This document shows, one piece after another, positions 1 through 7,925 of a stretch of DNA of 64,000 bases. Within the stretch, counting starts at the first letter, position 1. Every line of letters begins with the position of its first letter. The notes under the pieces were generated by a model that made no database searches, had not been told where the DNA came from, and saw only the letters and a list, made by a program, of their open reading frames with translations. The stretch spans positions 62,001 through 126,000 of the forward strand of contig NZ_JH376579.1 in NCBI RefSeq assembly GCF_000233955.1, written 5' to 3'. Both the position numbers and the translations under genes were made by a program. This DNA is from Paraprevotella clara YIT 11840 (GTDB lineage Bacteria > Bacteroidota > Bacteroidia > Bacteroidales > Bacteroidaceae).

Positions 1-283
1 GCATTTCTTTTATACCGTCCAGACTCTCCATGGCCGCCTGCCGCGCACGCTCGGGGCGGTTTCCGGCTCCCAAGCCTTCTGTCCCCAATTGCAGACGTGT
101 CGGGATAGGAGAGTCGCTCAAAGCCTGATTGTCGGTATTACACAGCACAAAACTCACATCATGAATACCTTCCTTATACATGTGATTGACGGCGTTACCT
201 CCGCCACCTCCCACTCCGATCACCTTAATGATGCTCGGGCTGTTCGTTTTGAAGTTAAACCGAATATCTGTTTCTTCTTGCAT
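1..283 (-). CDS. ftsZ: Cell division protein FtsZ, N-terminal part (cut by window edge)
   Basis: Tubulin-like GTPase that polymerises into the cytokinetic ring at midcell. Only codons 1-94 are in the window; the rest lies beyond base 1. The start is the ATG at 283-281. Residues 20-34 carry the glycine-rich nucleotide loop ([15 protein letters not shown]), residues 48-53 the CNTDNQAL segment, and residues 68-75 GTEGLGAG, all matching the conserved FtsZ N-terminus. It follows ftsA after 21 bases and is the last visible gene of the division cluster. Identification is firm; completeness cannot be judged here. Confidence 0.97.
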   Translation of the reverse strand, partial: MQEETDIRFNFKTNSPSIIKVIGVGGGGGNAVNHMYKEGIHDVSFVLCNTDNQALSDSPIPTRLQLGTEGLGAGNRPERARQAAMESLDGIKEM

Positions 284-304
284 AATCTATTTTGTTTTTC
301 TATG

Positions 305-1657
305 TTATTCTTCAGTTACCGTTTTAGTCAAATCCACAAGCTTCTCCTTAAACTTCTTCCAAATTCCCCCTTTATTCTTCGGTTCCTCTCTTTCGTAGAC
401 TTCCTTATGCGTTTCCTCTACCGGAACAAAATTGGGAGCAGTCTGCGGTATTTCCTTTTCTTCTACAACCTCCTCGGGCACTTCCTCCTTCACTACGACC
501 TTGGGTTCCACACAATTCTGGTTTCCTTCGTTCATCAACGCCAACAAAGTATTTAAAGAACCGTCCTTCACCACCTGCTCGGCATGAACAGCTTGTAACG
601 CAAAAGGTACGATACGTGCAAAACGCGTTTTATCCGGATGAAGACGGACTGAAGCCGCTTTATCGAGATTCTTCACATTGGATGCCGCACCCGAAATGAC
701 AATTCCGGCCAACAACTTATCCTGATAGCCGCTATTACGGATCTGCGCTGCCACATTGCTCAAGATTTCTTCCTCACGAGCCTCTACAATGTCCACCAAC
801 AAACGCTCCTCAATCGTACGACCGTTGTTCACCAAAAGATTCTTGGCCAGTTCTTCACTGCTCAGATCGGAATAAGCCGAACCGTATTTCATTTTCAGCC
901 CTTCCGCTTCATCCTCATCAATTTGCAGGCTGCAAAGATCCTGAGTGATATTATTTCCTCCTAACGGTATCACTGCCAGATGACGCAACAAGTTGCCTTT
1001 ATATACTGCGACAGTAGTCGTTCCGTAACCGAAATCCACAAGAGCACAGCCCGAACGCTTCTCCGTATCCGTCAGCACGCAGCCGGCTAAAGCCATCGGT
1101 GCCACAAACATGCCGGCCACGTCAAGCCCGACCGCCTCCACACATTTCAGAATATATTCTTTGATTTCCGTTTTAGCGATGATATTCAGATAGGTTCCGT
1201 CTATCTGGCTGCTCAAGACCCCGACCGGGTCTACCGTAGTATCCAAACCCACATGATATTCCTGCGGAACCACTTCCAGTATTTCATAGCCGGCATATAC
1301 CGTATTCCTGTTGGTTTTGAGCAAAGAATCCACCAACTCTTGCGAAACCACGGTTTTTGTGGCAAACTGACGTGACACCGTGTTCTTCTTTGCCCGTAAC
1401 GACTGGCCTCCTATTCCGACAAAGACCTTACGCACACGCATATCCAGTGCATTCTCCATCTTGTCGACAATGTGTTTCAAACACATCACGGTCTTGTCTA
1501 TATTATAAACCACACCCTTTCGGATACAGTGCCGTGCATCTACCTGTTCGATATCCAGCACCTGCACACTGCCGTCTATATTCTTGCACCCGGCCACACC
1601 TCGTATCTTCGAGGAGCCGAATTCTACCGCTACAATGATTTCTTTCTCTACAGCCAT
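305..1657 (-). CDS. ftsA: Cell division protein FtsA
   Basis: Actin-fold protein that tethers FtsZ filaments to the inner membrane and recruits later division proteins. The 450-residue product has the ATPase phosphate-1 segment near residues 10-23 (AVEFGSSKIRGVAG), the FtsA-specific SHS2 region around 85-165, and a second nucleotide-binding stretch near 210 (LVDFGYGTTTVAVYKG). Residues about 375-428 form a Glu/Pro/Val-rich linker, longer than in proteobacterial FtsA. The last 20 residues, with alternating lysines and hydrophobics (IWKKFKEKLVDLTKTV), look like the amphipathic membrane-targeting helix. It sits one base downstream of ftsQ and before ftsZ, the standard order. Confidence 0.96.
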   Translation of the reverse strand: MAVEKEIIVAVEFGSSKIRGVAGCKNIDGSVQVLDIEQVDARHCIRKGVVYNIDKTVMCLKHIVDKMENALDMRVRKVFVGIGGQSLRAKKNTVSRQFATKTVVSQELVDSLLKTNRNTVYAGYEILEVVPQEYHVGLDTTVDPVGVLSSQIDGTYLNIIAKTEIKEYILKCVEAVGLDVAGMFVAPMALAGCVLTDTEKRSGCALVDFGYGTTTVAVYKGNLLRHLAVIPLGGNNITQDLCSLQIDEDEAEGLKMKYGSAYSDLSSEELAKNLLVNNGRTIEERLLVDIVEAREEEILSNVAAQIRNSGYQDKLLAGIVISGAASNVKNLDKAASVRLHPDKTRFARIVPFALQAVHAEQVVKDGSLNTLLALMNEGNQNCVEPKVVVKEEVPEEVVEEKEIPQTAPNFVPVEETHKEVYEREEPKNKGGIWKKFKEKLVDLTKTVTEE

Positions 1658-1658
1658 A

Positions 1659-2396
1659 TCATTTCTTATTTTTCTTGCAAATAATTTGATTGTTATACTT
1701 CAGGCTGATCTGGGAGTACTTATTCCACCCCACCTTGTTCAGTCCTTCCGTATAAAACTCTTTCATCCTGCCCAGTTTGTCTTCCACATTTGTGGGACGC
1801 CCCAAAAGGATCGTATGTTCCCCTACTCGGGGCACTAATTCCACCTCGCCATTCTCCAGCACATGAATCTGCTGGATTTGGTGGTTCCAGAACGGGTTAT
1901 CTTGTATCAGCCTCCCCAGACGAGTCAGATTCTGCCGGGCATACTGCGGTGTGATATCTCCGGTCGCCACGACCAAGTCGGCGTAATAGGACGATTTCGG
2001 CATCTGCCGGCCCGCACGGTCCAGATAGTAGTTCTGTCCGTCGGAAGACATGACATGCAATATAGGCAGACGCTGCTTGACGCGCACACACACCTTCCCG
2101 CCGGGCGTCTTATAGCTTGTTACATCCTCGATATAAGGATTCTTCCGCAAAGCCTCTTCTATCCGGCTCAACATCACCTGGTCCATTTTTTGTCCCGTCG
2201 GGTTGCATTTACGGCTTTCCAACAGCCTCAACACTTCTCCCGACTGGATAAAACCGGTCTGCAGACTGTCTTCGACCACAACCTCCACGCCATTGCACAC
2301 AAGCCCTTCCTTGGGTTTGTTCAACACCGTGACTGCTGCGATAAAATAGCAAAACAGTCCCACCAACAACAATATAATGGCCAGCTTCTTAATCAT
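1659..2396 (-). CDS. ftsQ: Cell division protein FtsQ (DivIB type)
   Basis: Single-pass inner-membrane divisome protein with a periplasmic POTRA domain that bridges early and late division proteins. I place the start at the ATG at 2396-2394, giving 245 residues, because it overlaps the murC stop as ATGA (2393-2396) and puts the membrane helix (residues about 4-24, LAIILLLVGLFCYFIAAV) at the N-terminus; the reading frame stays open 126 bases further upstream inside murC but that extension looks like out-of-frame murC. The POTRA-like part covers roughly residues 35-110. Sequence conservation of FtsQ is low, so position in the cluster carries much of the weight. Confidence 0.9.
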   Translation of the reverse strand: MIKKLAIILLLVGLFCYFIAAVTVLNKPKEGLVCNGVEVVVEDSLQTGFIQSGEVLRLLESRKCNPTGQKMDQVMLSRIEEALRKNPYIEDVTSYKTPGGKVCVRVKQRLPILHVMSSDGQNYYLDRAGRQMPKSSYYADLVVATGDITPQYARQNLTRLGRLIQDNPFWNHQIQQIHVLENGEVELVPRVGEHTILLGRPTNVEDKLGRMKEFYTEGLNKVGWNKYSQISLKYNNQIICKKNKK

Positions 2397-3769
2397 CTCT
2401 CTTTCAATATCTCCGTAATCTGCGGAGCATAGGATTCCAAATCCCCGGCTCCTAACAATATAAATACATCCGCATCCGACTGCCGCACTATCTCCGGCAC
2501 GTCTTCCTTCCGGCACAGGCATTTCTTCACCGTAGGAGCCAGACGGTCATATATCAGCCGGCTCGTCACGCCCGGGATAGGCGTTTCACGGGCAGGATAA
2601 ATATCCGTAAGAATCACCTCGTCCAACAGCGAGAGGCTCTCGGCAAACTCTTTATAAAAATCACGCGTACGCGTATAAAGATGGGGTTGGAATATCGCTG
2701 CAATCTTCTTTCCCCGGTACAGTTCGCGGATGGATATCACGCTTTGGCGTATCTCGGCCGGATGATGGGCATAGTCCGTCAGGAAAACGGCCTTATCGTC
2801 TTTCAACCGGAAGTCGAAACGGCGGTCCACTCCTCTGAACGAAGCCATACCCCGCTTTATCTCTTCCGGTGTCACGCCGCTGATTTGCGCCAAGGCCATA
2901 GCCGCTATCCCGTTCTCGATATTAATGCTTACGGGAACTCCCAACTGCACATCCTTGATATGCCCTAACGGAGAGATAAAATCAAAATATATTTCACCGT
3001 CACCGATACGGATGTTCTCCGCATGGAAATCCCCGTGTCCCCGGCTATAGGAATAGGTCGTCACCCCCTCTTGTACATCCGGCTGCATCTCCAGTCCCTC
3101 GTGCAAGACCAGGAAACCTCCCGGACGAATCAAGGAAGTATATTTTCTGAAACTTTCCAGATAGGCCTCTTTCGTCCCGTAGATATCCAAGTGGTCGGGG
3201 TCGGTGGCTGTAATCACAGACGCATATGGCGTCAGCCAATGAAAAGAACGGTCGAACTCGTCGGCTTCGATGACCACGTAATCGCTCTTCGGAGAAAGAA
3301 TGTAATTCGTACCGTAATTCTTGGTGATGCCGCCCAAAAAGGCATTGCAGTCCACGTGACTCTGATGCAGGATATGAGCCGCCATGGACGATGTGGTGGT
3401 TTTCCCATGCGTCCCGGCCACACAAAGCCCTTTATGGGCACGCGTCAACGTACCCAACACCTGCGCACGTTTCTCTATCTCGAATCCGTTCGCCTTGAAA
3501 TAGGCCAGCTCGGCATGCTCGCCGGGGATGGCCGGTGTATAAACCACCAGGCAAGTGTCTTTGTCCCGGCAGGCGGAAGGGATTTGTTCCACATCCTCTT
3601 CATAGTGAATCCGGGCACCCTCTTCCTGCAACTTCCGCGTGAGTTCGGAAGGCGTGCGGTCGTAGCCTCCCACACAAAGCCCTTTCTGCAGGAAATAACG
3701 GGCGATGGCACTCATGCCGATTCCGCCTATCCCTACGAAATACACTGCTTTTATCGCGTTCATTTCCAT
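2393..3769 (-). CDS. murC: UDP-N-acetylmuramate--L-alanine ligase
   Basis: Cytoplasmic Mur ligase adding L-alanine to UDP-MurNAc, the first peptide step of peptidoglycan precursor synthesis. The 458-residue product has an N-terminal Rossmann-like UDP-binding loop (VGIGGIGMSAIA near residue 12), the ATP P-loop GTHGKTTT near residue 118, and the Mur central-domain motif ending in a DPDHLD segment near 200. The start has two in-frame ATGs (3769 and 3763). The stop overlaps ftsQ by 4 bases, so the two are translationally coupled. It lies 69 bases after murG, a gap containing competing hairpins. Confidence 0.97.
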   Translation of the reverse strand: MEMNAIKAVYFVGIGGIGMSAIARYFLQKGLCVGGYDRTPSELTRKLQEEGARIHYEEDVEQIPSACRDKDTCLVVYTPAIPGEHAELAYFKANGFEIEKRAQVLGTLTRAHKGLCVAGTHGKTTTSSMAAHILHQSHVDCNAFLGGITKNYGTNYILSPKSDYVVIEADEFDRSFHWLTPYASVITATDPDHLDIYGTKEAYLESFRKYTSLIRPGGFLVLHEGLEMQPDVQEGVTTYSYSRGHGDFHAENIRIGDGEIYFDFISPLGHIKDVQLGVPVSINIENGIAAMALAQISGVTPEEIKRGMASFRGVDRRFDFRLKDDKAVFLTDYAHHPAEIRQSVISIRELYRGKKIAAIFQPHLYTRTRDFYKEFAESLSLLDEVILTDIYPARETPIPGVTSRLIYDRLAPTVKKCLCRKEDVPEIVRQSDADVFILLGAGDLESYAPQITEILKER

Positions 3770-3809
3770 CTTCTACTTCTTCCTTTAAATAAACCGCTCC
3801 CGCTCGGCA

Positions 3810-3840
3810 GAGGCAAGCGAGCTTGCCTCCGCGCTCGCTT
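3810..3840. promoter_or_regulatory. Two mutually exclusive hairpins at the murG-murC junction
   Basis: On the + strand GAGGCAAG (3810-3817) and CTTGCCTC (3822-3829) form a perfect 8-bp stem with a 4-base loop. AAGCGAGC (3815-3822) can instead pair perfectly with GCTCGCTT (3833-3840), the latter overlapping the murG stop codon. The two stems share bases and cannot form together. No run of T follows on the minus strand, so this is not a classical terminator. A role in adjusting murC expression relative to murG, or in mRNA processing, is inference. Confidence 0.5.
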
Positions 3841-4966
3841 AATCGCGGTTTTCCCTATATGCCACAGCGAGTTTGCAAACCTCTTCCGCAATGCGGTCGG
3901 CAGAGTCCGTGAAGGCCATGGCTTTGATATTCCGGCTCAATGCGGACAACTTGTCCGCATCCCGGATGACATTCAGAGCCAGACCGATTAATTTGTTCAC
4001 GGCCTCGGCATCTTTGACGTAAAGCGCGGCCTGTTTGTCGACCAGGGCCAACGCATTTTTAGTCTGGTGGTCCTCGGCCACGTTCGGCGAAGGCACCAAT
4101 ATGGCCGGCTTACCCAACAGGCACAATTCCGAGATGCTGCTGGCCCCAGCCCTTGAAATAACCAAATCGGCAGCCGCGTATGCGTCTTCCATCTTGGCGA
4201 TGAAATCCGTCACAAACAGATTGTCGGGCTGTCCCTTCAGTTTCAACTGTTCCTGTATCTGGGCAAAATAATAACCTCCCGTCTGCCAGATAAACTGCAC
4301 ACCGGAAGCCGAGATGGCCGTAAGATTAGCGAGCACACTCTCGTTCAAAGTACGCGCTCCCAGGCTACCGCCTATCAGGAGCACCGTTTTCAGCCCCGGC
4401 AACAGGCCGAAGTCGGCCAAAGCCTCTTCGCGGCTTTTGGTGTTCTCCAGCAAACCTTGACGGACAGGGTTTCCCGTCAGGATGATTTTCTCTTTCGGGA
4501 AAAAACGCTCCATTCCGTCGTAAGCCACACAAATCTTATCGGCCCGCTTGGCCAGCAACTTATTGGTCACTCCGGCATACGAGTTCTGCTCCTGTATCAA
4601 TGTGGGGATTCCCATCGCCTCGGCCATATTCAACGTGGGACCGCTGGCATAGCCTCCTACTCCCACGGCTGCCATCGGCCTGAAATCACGGATAATCTTC
4701 CTCGCCATCCTGCGGCTTTTCCAAATCTTGAAAAGCACGGCAATATTCTTCAGCAAATGCTTGCGGTCGAAACCGCAAATCGGTAATGCCTTGATAGGAT
4801 AACCGGCAGCCGGAACACGCTGCATCTCCATCCGCCCTTCGGCTCCGACGAACAATATCTCGGCTTCCGGATGCTGCGATTTGATGGCATTCGCAATGGA
4901 CACGGCCGGGAATATATGTCCGCCCGTTCCTCCTCCGCTCACGATAATCCTTAACTCTTCTCTCAT
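3839..4966 (-). CDS. murG: Undecaprenyldiphospho-muramoylpentapeptide beta-N-acetylglucosaminyltransferase
   Basis: Peripheral inner-membrane GT28 transferase that adds GlcNAc to lipid I, making lipid II. The start chosen is the ATG at 4966 (375 residues, MREELRIIVSGGG), since the family begins a few residues before the G-loop; an in-frame start 21 bases upstream is less likely. Visible motifs are GGGTGGH near residue 12, the GVGGYASGP loop near 105, GGSLGA near 185 and the UDP-GlcNAc site SRAGASSISE near 265. Unlike its usual tight coupling to ftsW, it follows ftsW after 388 bases and has its own promoter-like box, so it may start a separate transcript. Confidence 0.96.
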   Translation of the reverse strand: MREELRIIVSGGGTGGHIFPAVSIANAIKSQHPEAEILFVGAEGRMEMQRVPAAGYPIKALPICGFDRKHLLKNIAVLFKIWKSRRMARKIIRDFRPMAAVGVGGYASGPTLNMAEAMGIPTLIQEQNSYAGVTNKLLAKRADKICVAYDGMERFFPKEKIILTGNPVRQGLLENTKSREEALADFGLLPGLKTVLLIGGSLGARTLNESVLANLTAISASGVQFIWQTGGYYFAQIQEQLKLKGQPDNLFVTDFIAKMEDAYAAADLVISRAGASSISELCLLGKPAILVPSPNVAEDHQTKNALALVDKQAALYVKDAEAVNKLIGLALNVIRDADKLSALSRNIKAMAFTDSADRIAEEVCKLAVAYRENRD

Positions 4967-4984
4967 GAAACTGAATTTTATCAG

Positions 4985-4992
4985 CAAAAATA
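4985..4992 (-). promoter_or_regulatory. Candidate -7 box for murG
   Basis: The minus strand reads TATTTTTG here, matching the Bacteroidota -7 consensus TAnnTTTG, and ends 18 bases before the murG ATG. No good TTTG -33 element lies 19-21 bases upstream, so the call is tentative. It would explain how murG and the genes after it are expressed across the long spacer behind ftsW. Confidence 0.35.
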
Positions 4993-5090
4993 ATAATAAA
5001 TCCGGTATTTCTACCCTTTTTTCTTCCTTATTTTATTCTGAAAATGAATTATTTCTTACATTTCAGACCTTCACAGCCTGTCATTCTACG

Positions 5091-5199
5091 CCCTTACGGA
5101 AGATGACAAATCATTCTCAGCCGAACGATTTTCCAATCTCAGCCGAATGATTTTTCGTTCGCCTGAGAAAAATTTTCCAATCTGCGGCAAGTGATTCAC
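5091..5199. repeat. Array A of a degenerate 22-base-period intergenic repeat (5 units)
   Basis: Five adjacent units can be cut at 5091-5112, 5113-5134, 5135-5156, 5157-5178 and 5179-5199. The best units begin ATTC or AATC, continue TCAGCCGA, then ACGA or ATGA, and end in TTTTCC or TTTTTC. Parts are inverted relative to each other: CTCAGCCGAA (5139-5148) faces TTCGCCTGAG (5157-5166) with one mismatch. The array sits in the 388-base ftsW-murG spacer (4967-5354), which otherwise holds only a hairpin at 5240-5278 and the murG promoter-like box. No protein-coding gene is evident in the spacer. Confidence 0.7.
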
Positions 5200-5239
5200 A
5201 AGACATAAATTATTGAAAACAAGACTTCTACAAACAAAA

Positions 5240-5278
5240 CCATCCACAGGCCTCACCCAAAGGGCAAGCTGCGGATGG
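5240..5278 (-). terminator. Terminator-like hairpin downstream of ftsW
   Basis: CCATCCACAG (5240-5249) and CTGCGGATGG (5269-5278) pair with one mismatch across a 19-base loop. Read on the minus strand the stem is followed by a T-rich stretch (GTTTTGTTTGT), so it could end or attenuate transcripts coming from ftsW before murG. The long loop weakens the call. Confidence 0.4.
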
Positions 5279-5354
5279 CGAATCATAAATCATGACACAA
5301 GGGTAAGTCCGTTCCCTTCCCGAGAACATCACCGCCCCTCATGCGAATCTTTCT

Positions 5355-6563
5355 TCAATCTTCAGTTTCTTCCGTTACCTGAGGCTTTTTCTTGGCCGAA
5401 CGGCTTACGCTCAGGATGACTCCCATATACACACAATTAATCAAAGTGGACGTACCTCCTTTACTGATTAACGGCAAGGGTTGTCCCGTCACCGGAAAGA
5501 CTCCGACTGCCACGGCCATATTAATCATGGCTTGCGTGACGAGCATCAGCGATAGCCCCATCACAAGGAAAGCCGGGAAGTTTCGCTCGCACCGGCTGGC
5601 TATCCTGGCCGACCGGAAAAGCAACACGATATACAGGAACATGACGAAGGCACCACCGCCCAATCCGAGTTCCTCTATGACGATGGCATAAATGAAGTCG
5701 GAAAACGACTGTGGCAGGAAATCGCGTTCCACGGAATTTCCCGGCCCCCGGCCTATCACATTACACGTGGCAATGGCTATCTTGGCATGCGTCACCTGCG
5801 GATTCTTAGTCAAATCGTAGTCCGCCGCATTCTCCGGTATATTCCCATGCCCACGCACACGACTGGCCCACGTCGGCAAACGGTGCAGGCCGGGCCAGTC
5901 GCTCATGGATTCTATCGTAGAATCCGGTGCAAAACGCAAAAATGAAAACAAACTGGCTCCGGCAATAACGATAATCCCCAATAAGGTGCCTAACTGTTTC
6001 CAAGGTATCCCGCCTATGAACATCATCACCAGAATGACCAGAAAAGTCATGGCGGCTGTAGAGAAGTTTTCGGGCACAATCAACAAACAGATTACGACCG
6101 ACACGCCCATAATCCACTTGAACGCACGACGTTGCGCCCCGGCCTCGTCGCGCATGCTCGAAAGAATCATGGCCGTCGTGGCAATCAACACGCCTTTGGC
6201 TATCTCGGAAGGCTGGAAACCGATACCGCCCACCTCAAGCCAACGGCTTGCATTGTTCACTTTCGTGGTAAACATGGCTATTCCAAGCAAGAATACGGAC
6301 AACGGTATGCCGGCCAAAGGTATCAACTTAAAATAACGGCACGGTATCTTGTGCACCAAGATCGTGGCCAACACGCCCACGACGAAATATGAGGCATGTT
6401 GCAGAATCGGCTTCCAATAATATCCCGTCTTGTAACTCATATTGCTGGAAGCGCTATACACTTCTATGATGGATATCATGCCGAGGAAGAACAAAATCAT
6501 CCAGATGACCTTGTCGCCTTCGAACAGGCTCCACTTCTTTAAAACTTTTGTTGGTGTGACCAT
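5355..6563 (-). CDS. ftsW: Lipid II polymerase FtsW (SEDS family)
   Basis: Septal peptidoglycan glycosyltransferase of the SEDS family that works with FtsI. The 402-residue product has about ten hydrophobic segments, the extracellular loop with the conserved NASRWLEVGGIGFQPSE segment near residues 120-140, and the C-terminal signature GQPLPLISKGGTS near 370. The long loop near residue 230-265 (RGHGNIPENAADYD) is typical of Bacteroidota. It follows murD after 17 bases and is followed by the unusual long spacer before murG. Confidence 0.95.
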   Translation of the reverse strand: MVTPTKVLKKWSLFEGDKVIWMILFFLGMISIIEVYSASSNMSYKTGYYWKPILQHASYFVVGVLATILVHKIPCRYFKLIPLAGIPLSVFLLGIAMFTTKVNNASRWLEVGGIGFQPSEIAKGVLIATTAMILSSMRDEAGAQRRAFKWIMGVSVVICLLIVPENFSTAAMTFLVILVMMFIGGIPWKQLGTLLGIIVIAGASLFSFLRFAPDSTIESMSDWPGLHRLPTWASRVRGHGNIPENAADYDLTKNPQVTHAKIAIATCNVIGRGPGNSVERDFLPQSFSDFIYAIVIEELGLGGGAFVMFLYIVLLFRSARIASRCERNFPAFLVMGLSLMLVTQAMINMAVAVGVFPVTGQPLPLISKGGTSTLINCVYMGVILSVSRSAKKKPQVTEETED

Positions 6564-6580
6564 CCTTTCGCTCCCTTACT

Positions 6581-7915
6581 TTACAACGCCCTTACCAATG
6601 ACTTGAACTGTTCGCCACGGTCTTCCATGTTCTTGAACAAGTCGAAACTGGCACAACAGGGACTCAACAATACGGTATCGCCGGGACGGGCCATCCTGTA
6701 GCACGCCTCCACGCAGTCTTTCATGCTGTGGGTGTCGGCAATAGGAATACCGAACGAATCGAAAAAATCATGAAGTTTCCGGTTGTCCGCCCCGAGGAAC
6801 ACCAGCCCCACACATTTCTTCCGGACCAGTTCGGCTATGGCCTCGTAATCATTCCCTTTGTCTTTCCCTCCCAAAATCAATACCGTGGGCGTTTTCATGC
6901 TCTCCAATGCATACCAGCAGGCATCCACGTTGGTGGCCTTGGAATCGTTGATATAATCCACGCCACGCACACGCACCACTTTCTCCAAGCGGTGTTCCAC
7001 GCCCTCGAAATCACCCAGGCTCTGCCGTATCACTTCATTCTTCACCCCGGCGATGTCGGCCGTGATGCCTGCCGCCAAAGAATTGTACATATTGTGCTTC
7101 CCGGTCAGAGCCAATGATTCCTGCTCCATGTTGAACGGCGTGGGGTATTCTATCACATATTGCCCGTCGGCCAGATAACCTATCATCCCTTCTTTCTTCA
7201 AGATGGAGAACGGACATTTCTTGGCCTTGATCTGGTATTTCTCCAATTCTTTCCGGATAATCGGGTCGTCATTCCAATAGACGAAGGCATCCGTCTCTTC
7301 CTGGTTCTGCAAAATGCGCATTTTGGCATCCACATAATTCTGCATGCAATGGTCGTAACGGTCCAGATGGTCGGGCGTGATGTTGAGCAACACGGCAATG
7401 TTAGCCCGGAAACGGTACATGTTGTCCAACTGGAAACTGCTCAGTTCTATCACATAGTAGTCATAATCTTTCTCGGCCACCTGCAAGGCCAGGCTTTGGC
7501 CGATATTTCCGGCCAACCCGACGTTGTAACCCGCTTTCTTGAAGATATGATAAATCAAGGACGTAGTAGTGGTCTTGCCGTTGCTGCCTGTAATACAAAT
7601 CATCTTGGCGTGCGTATAGCGTCCGGCAAATTCTATTTCCGAGATAATGGGAATACCGGCAGCTTTCACCTTCAACACCATCGGGGCATCTTCCGGTATG
7701 CCCGGGCTTTTTATCACCTCGTCCGCATTCAGGACCAGTTCTTCCGTATGGCCGCCGTCTTCCCACGCAATTCCGTAACGATCCAGCATGTCCACGTAAT
7801 GAGGCTTGATTTTTCCCATATCGGAAACAAAGACATCAAAGCCTTTTTTCTGAGCCAGCACCGCAGCGCCCACGCCGCTTTCGGCCGCTCCCAATATTAC
7901 CATTCTTTTCCCCAT
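6581..7915 (-). CDS. murD: UDP-N-acetylmuramoylalanine--D-glutamate ligase
   Basis: Cytoplasmic Mur ligase adding D-glutamate to UDP-MurNAc-L-Ala. The 444 residues show the N-terminal UDP-binding loop (ILGAAESGVGAA, residues 7-18), the P-loop GSNGKTTTT at 110-118, and the DHLDRYDH segment near 185-192 of the central domain, with the ligase C-terminal GGKDKGNDY motif near 350. The start ATG is at 7915, 10 bases after the mraY stop. Length and motif spacing are normal for the family. Confidence 0.97.
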   Translation of the reverse strand: MGKRMVILGAAESGVGAAVLAQKKGFDVFVSDMGKIKPHYVDMLDRYGIAWEDGGHTEELVLNADEVIKSPGIPEDAPMVLKVKAAGIPIISEIEFAGRYTHAKMICITGSNGKTTTTSLIYHIFKKAGYNVGLAGNIGQSLALQVAEKDYDYYVIELSSFQLDNMYRFRANIAVLLNITPDHLDRYDHCMQNYVDAKMRILQNQEETDAFVYWNDDPIIRKELEKYQIKAKKCPFSILKKEGMIGYLADGQYVIEYPTPFNMEQESLALTGKHNMYNSLAAGITADIAGVKNEVIRQSLGDFEGVEHRLEKVVRVRGVDYINDSKATNVDACWYALESMKTPTVLILGGKDKGNDYEAIAELVRKKCVGLVFLGADNRKLHDFFDSFGIPIADTHSMKDCVEACYRMARPGDTVLLSPCCASFDLFKNMEDRGEQFKSLVRAL

Positions 7916-7925
7916 AGCTTCTTCT

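Noticed and set aside
2397-2522. N-terminal extension of ftsQ by 42 residues
   Set aside because: It lies inside murC, lacks protein-like character, and would bury the membrane helix; the ATGA overlap start at 2396 is far better.
5091-5199. CRISPR array as an explanation for the 22-base repeats
   Set aside because: Units are adjacent with no unique spacers, are strongly diverged and partly inverted, and no cas genes are present.
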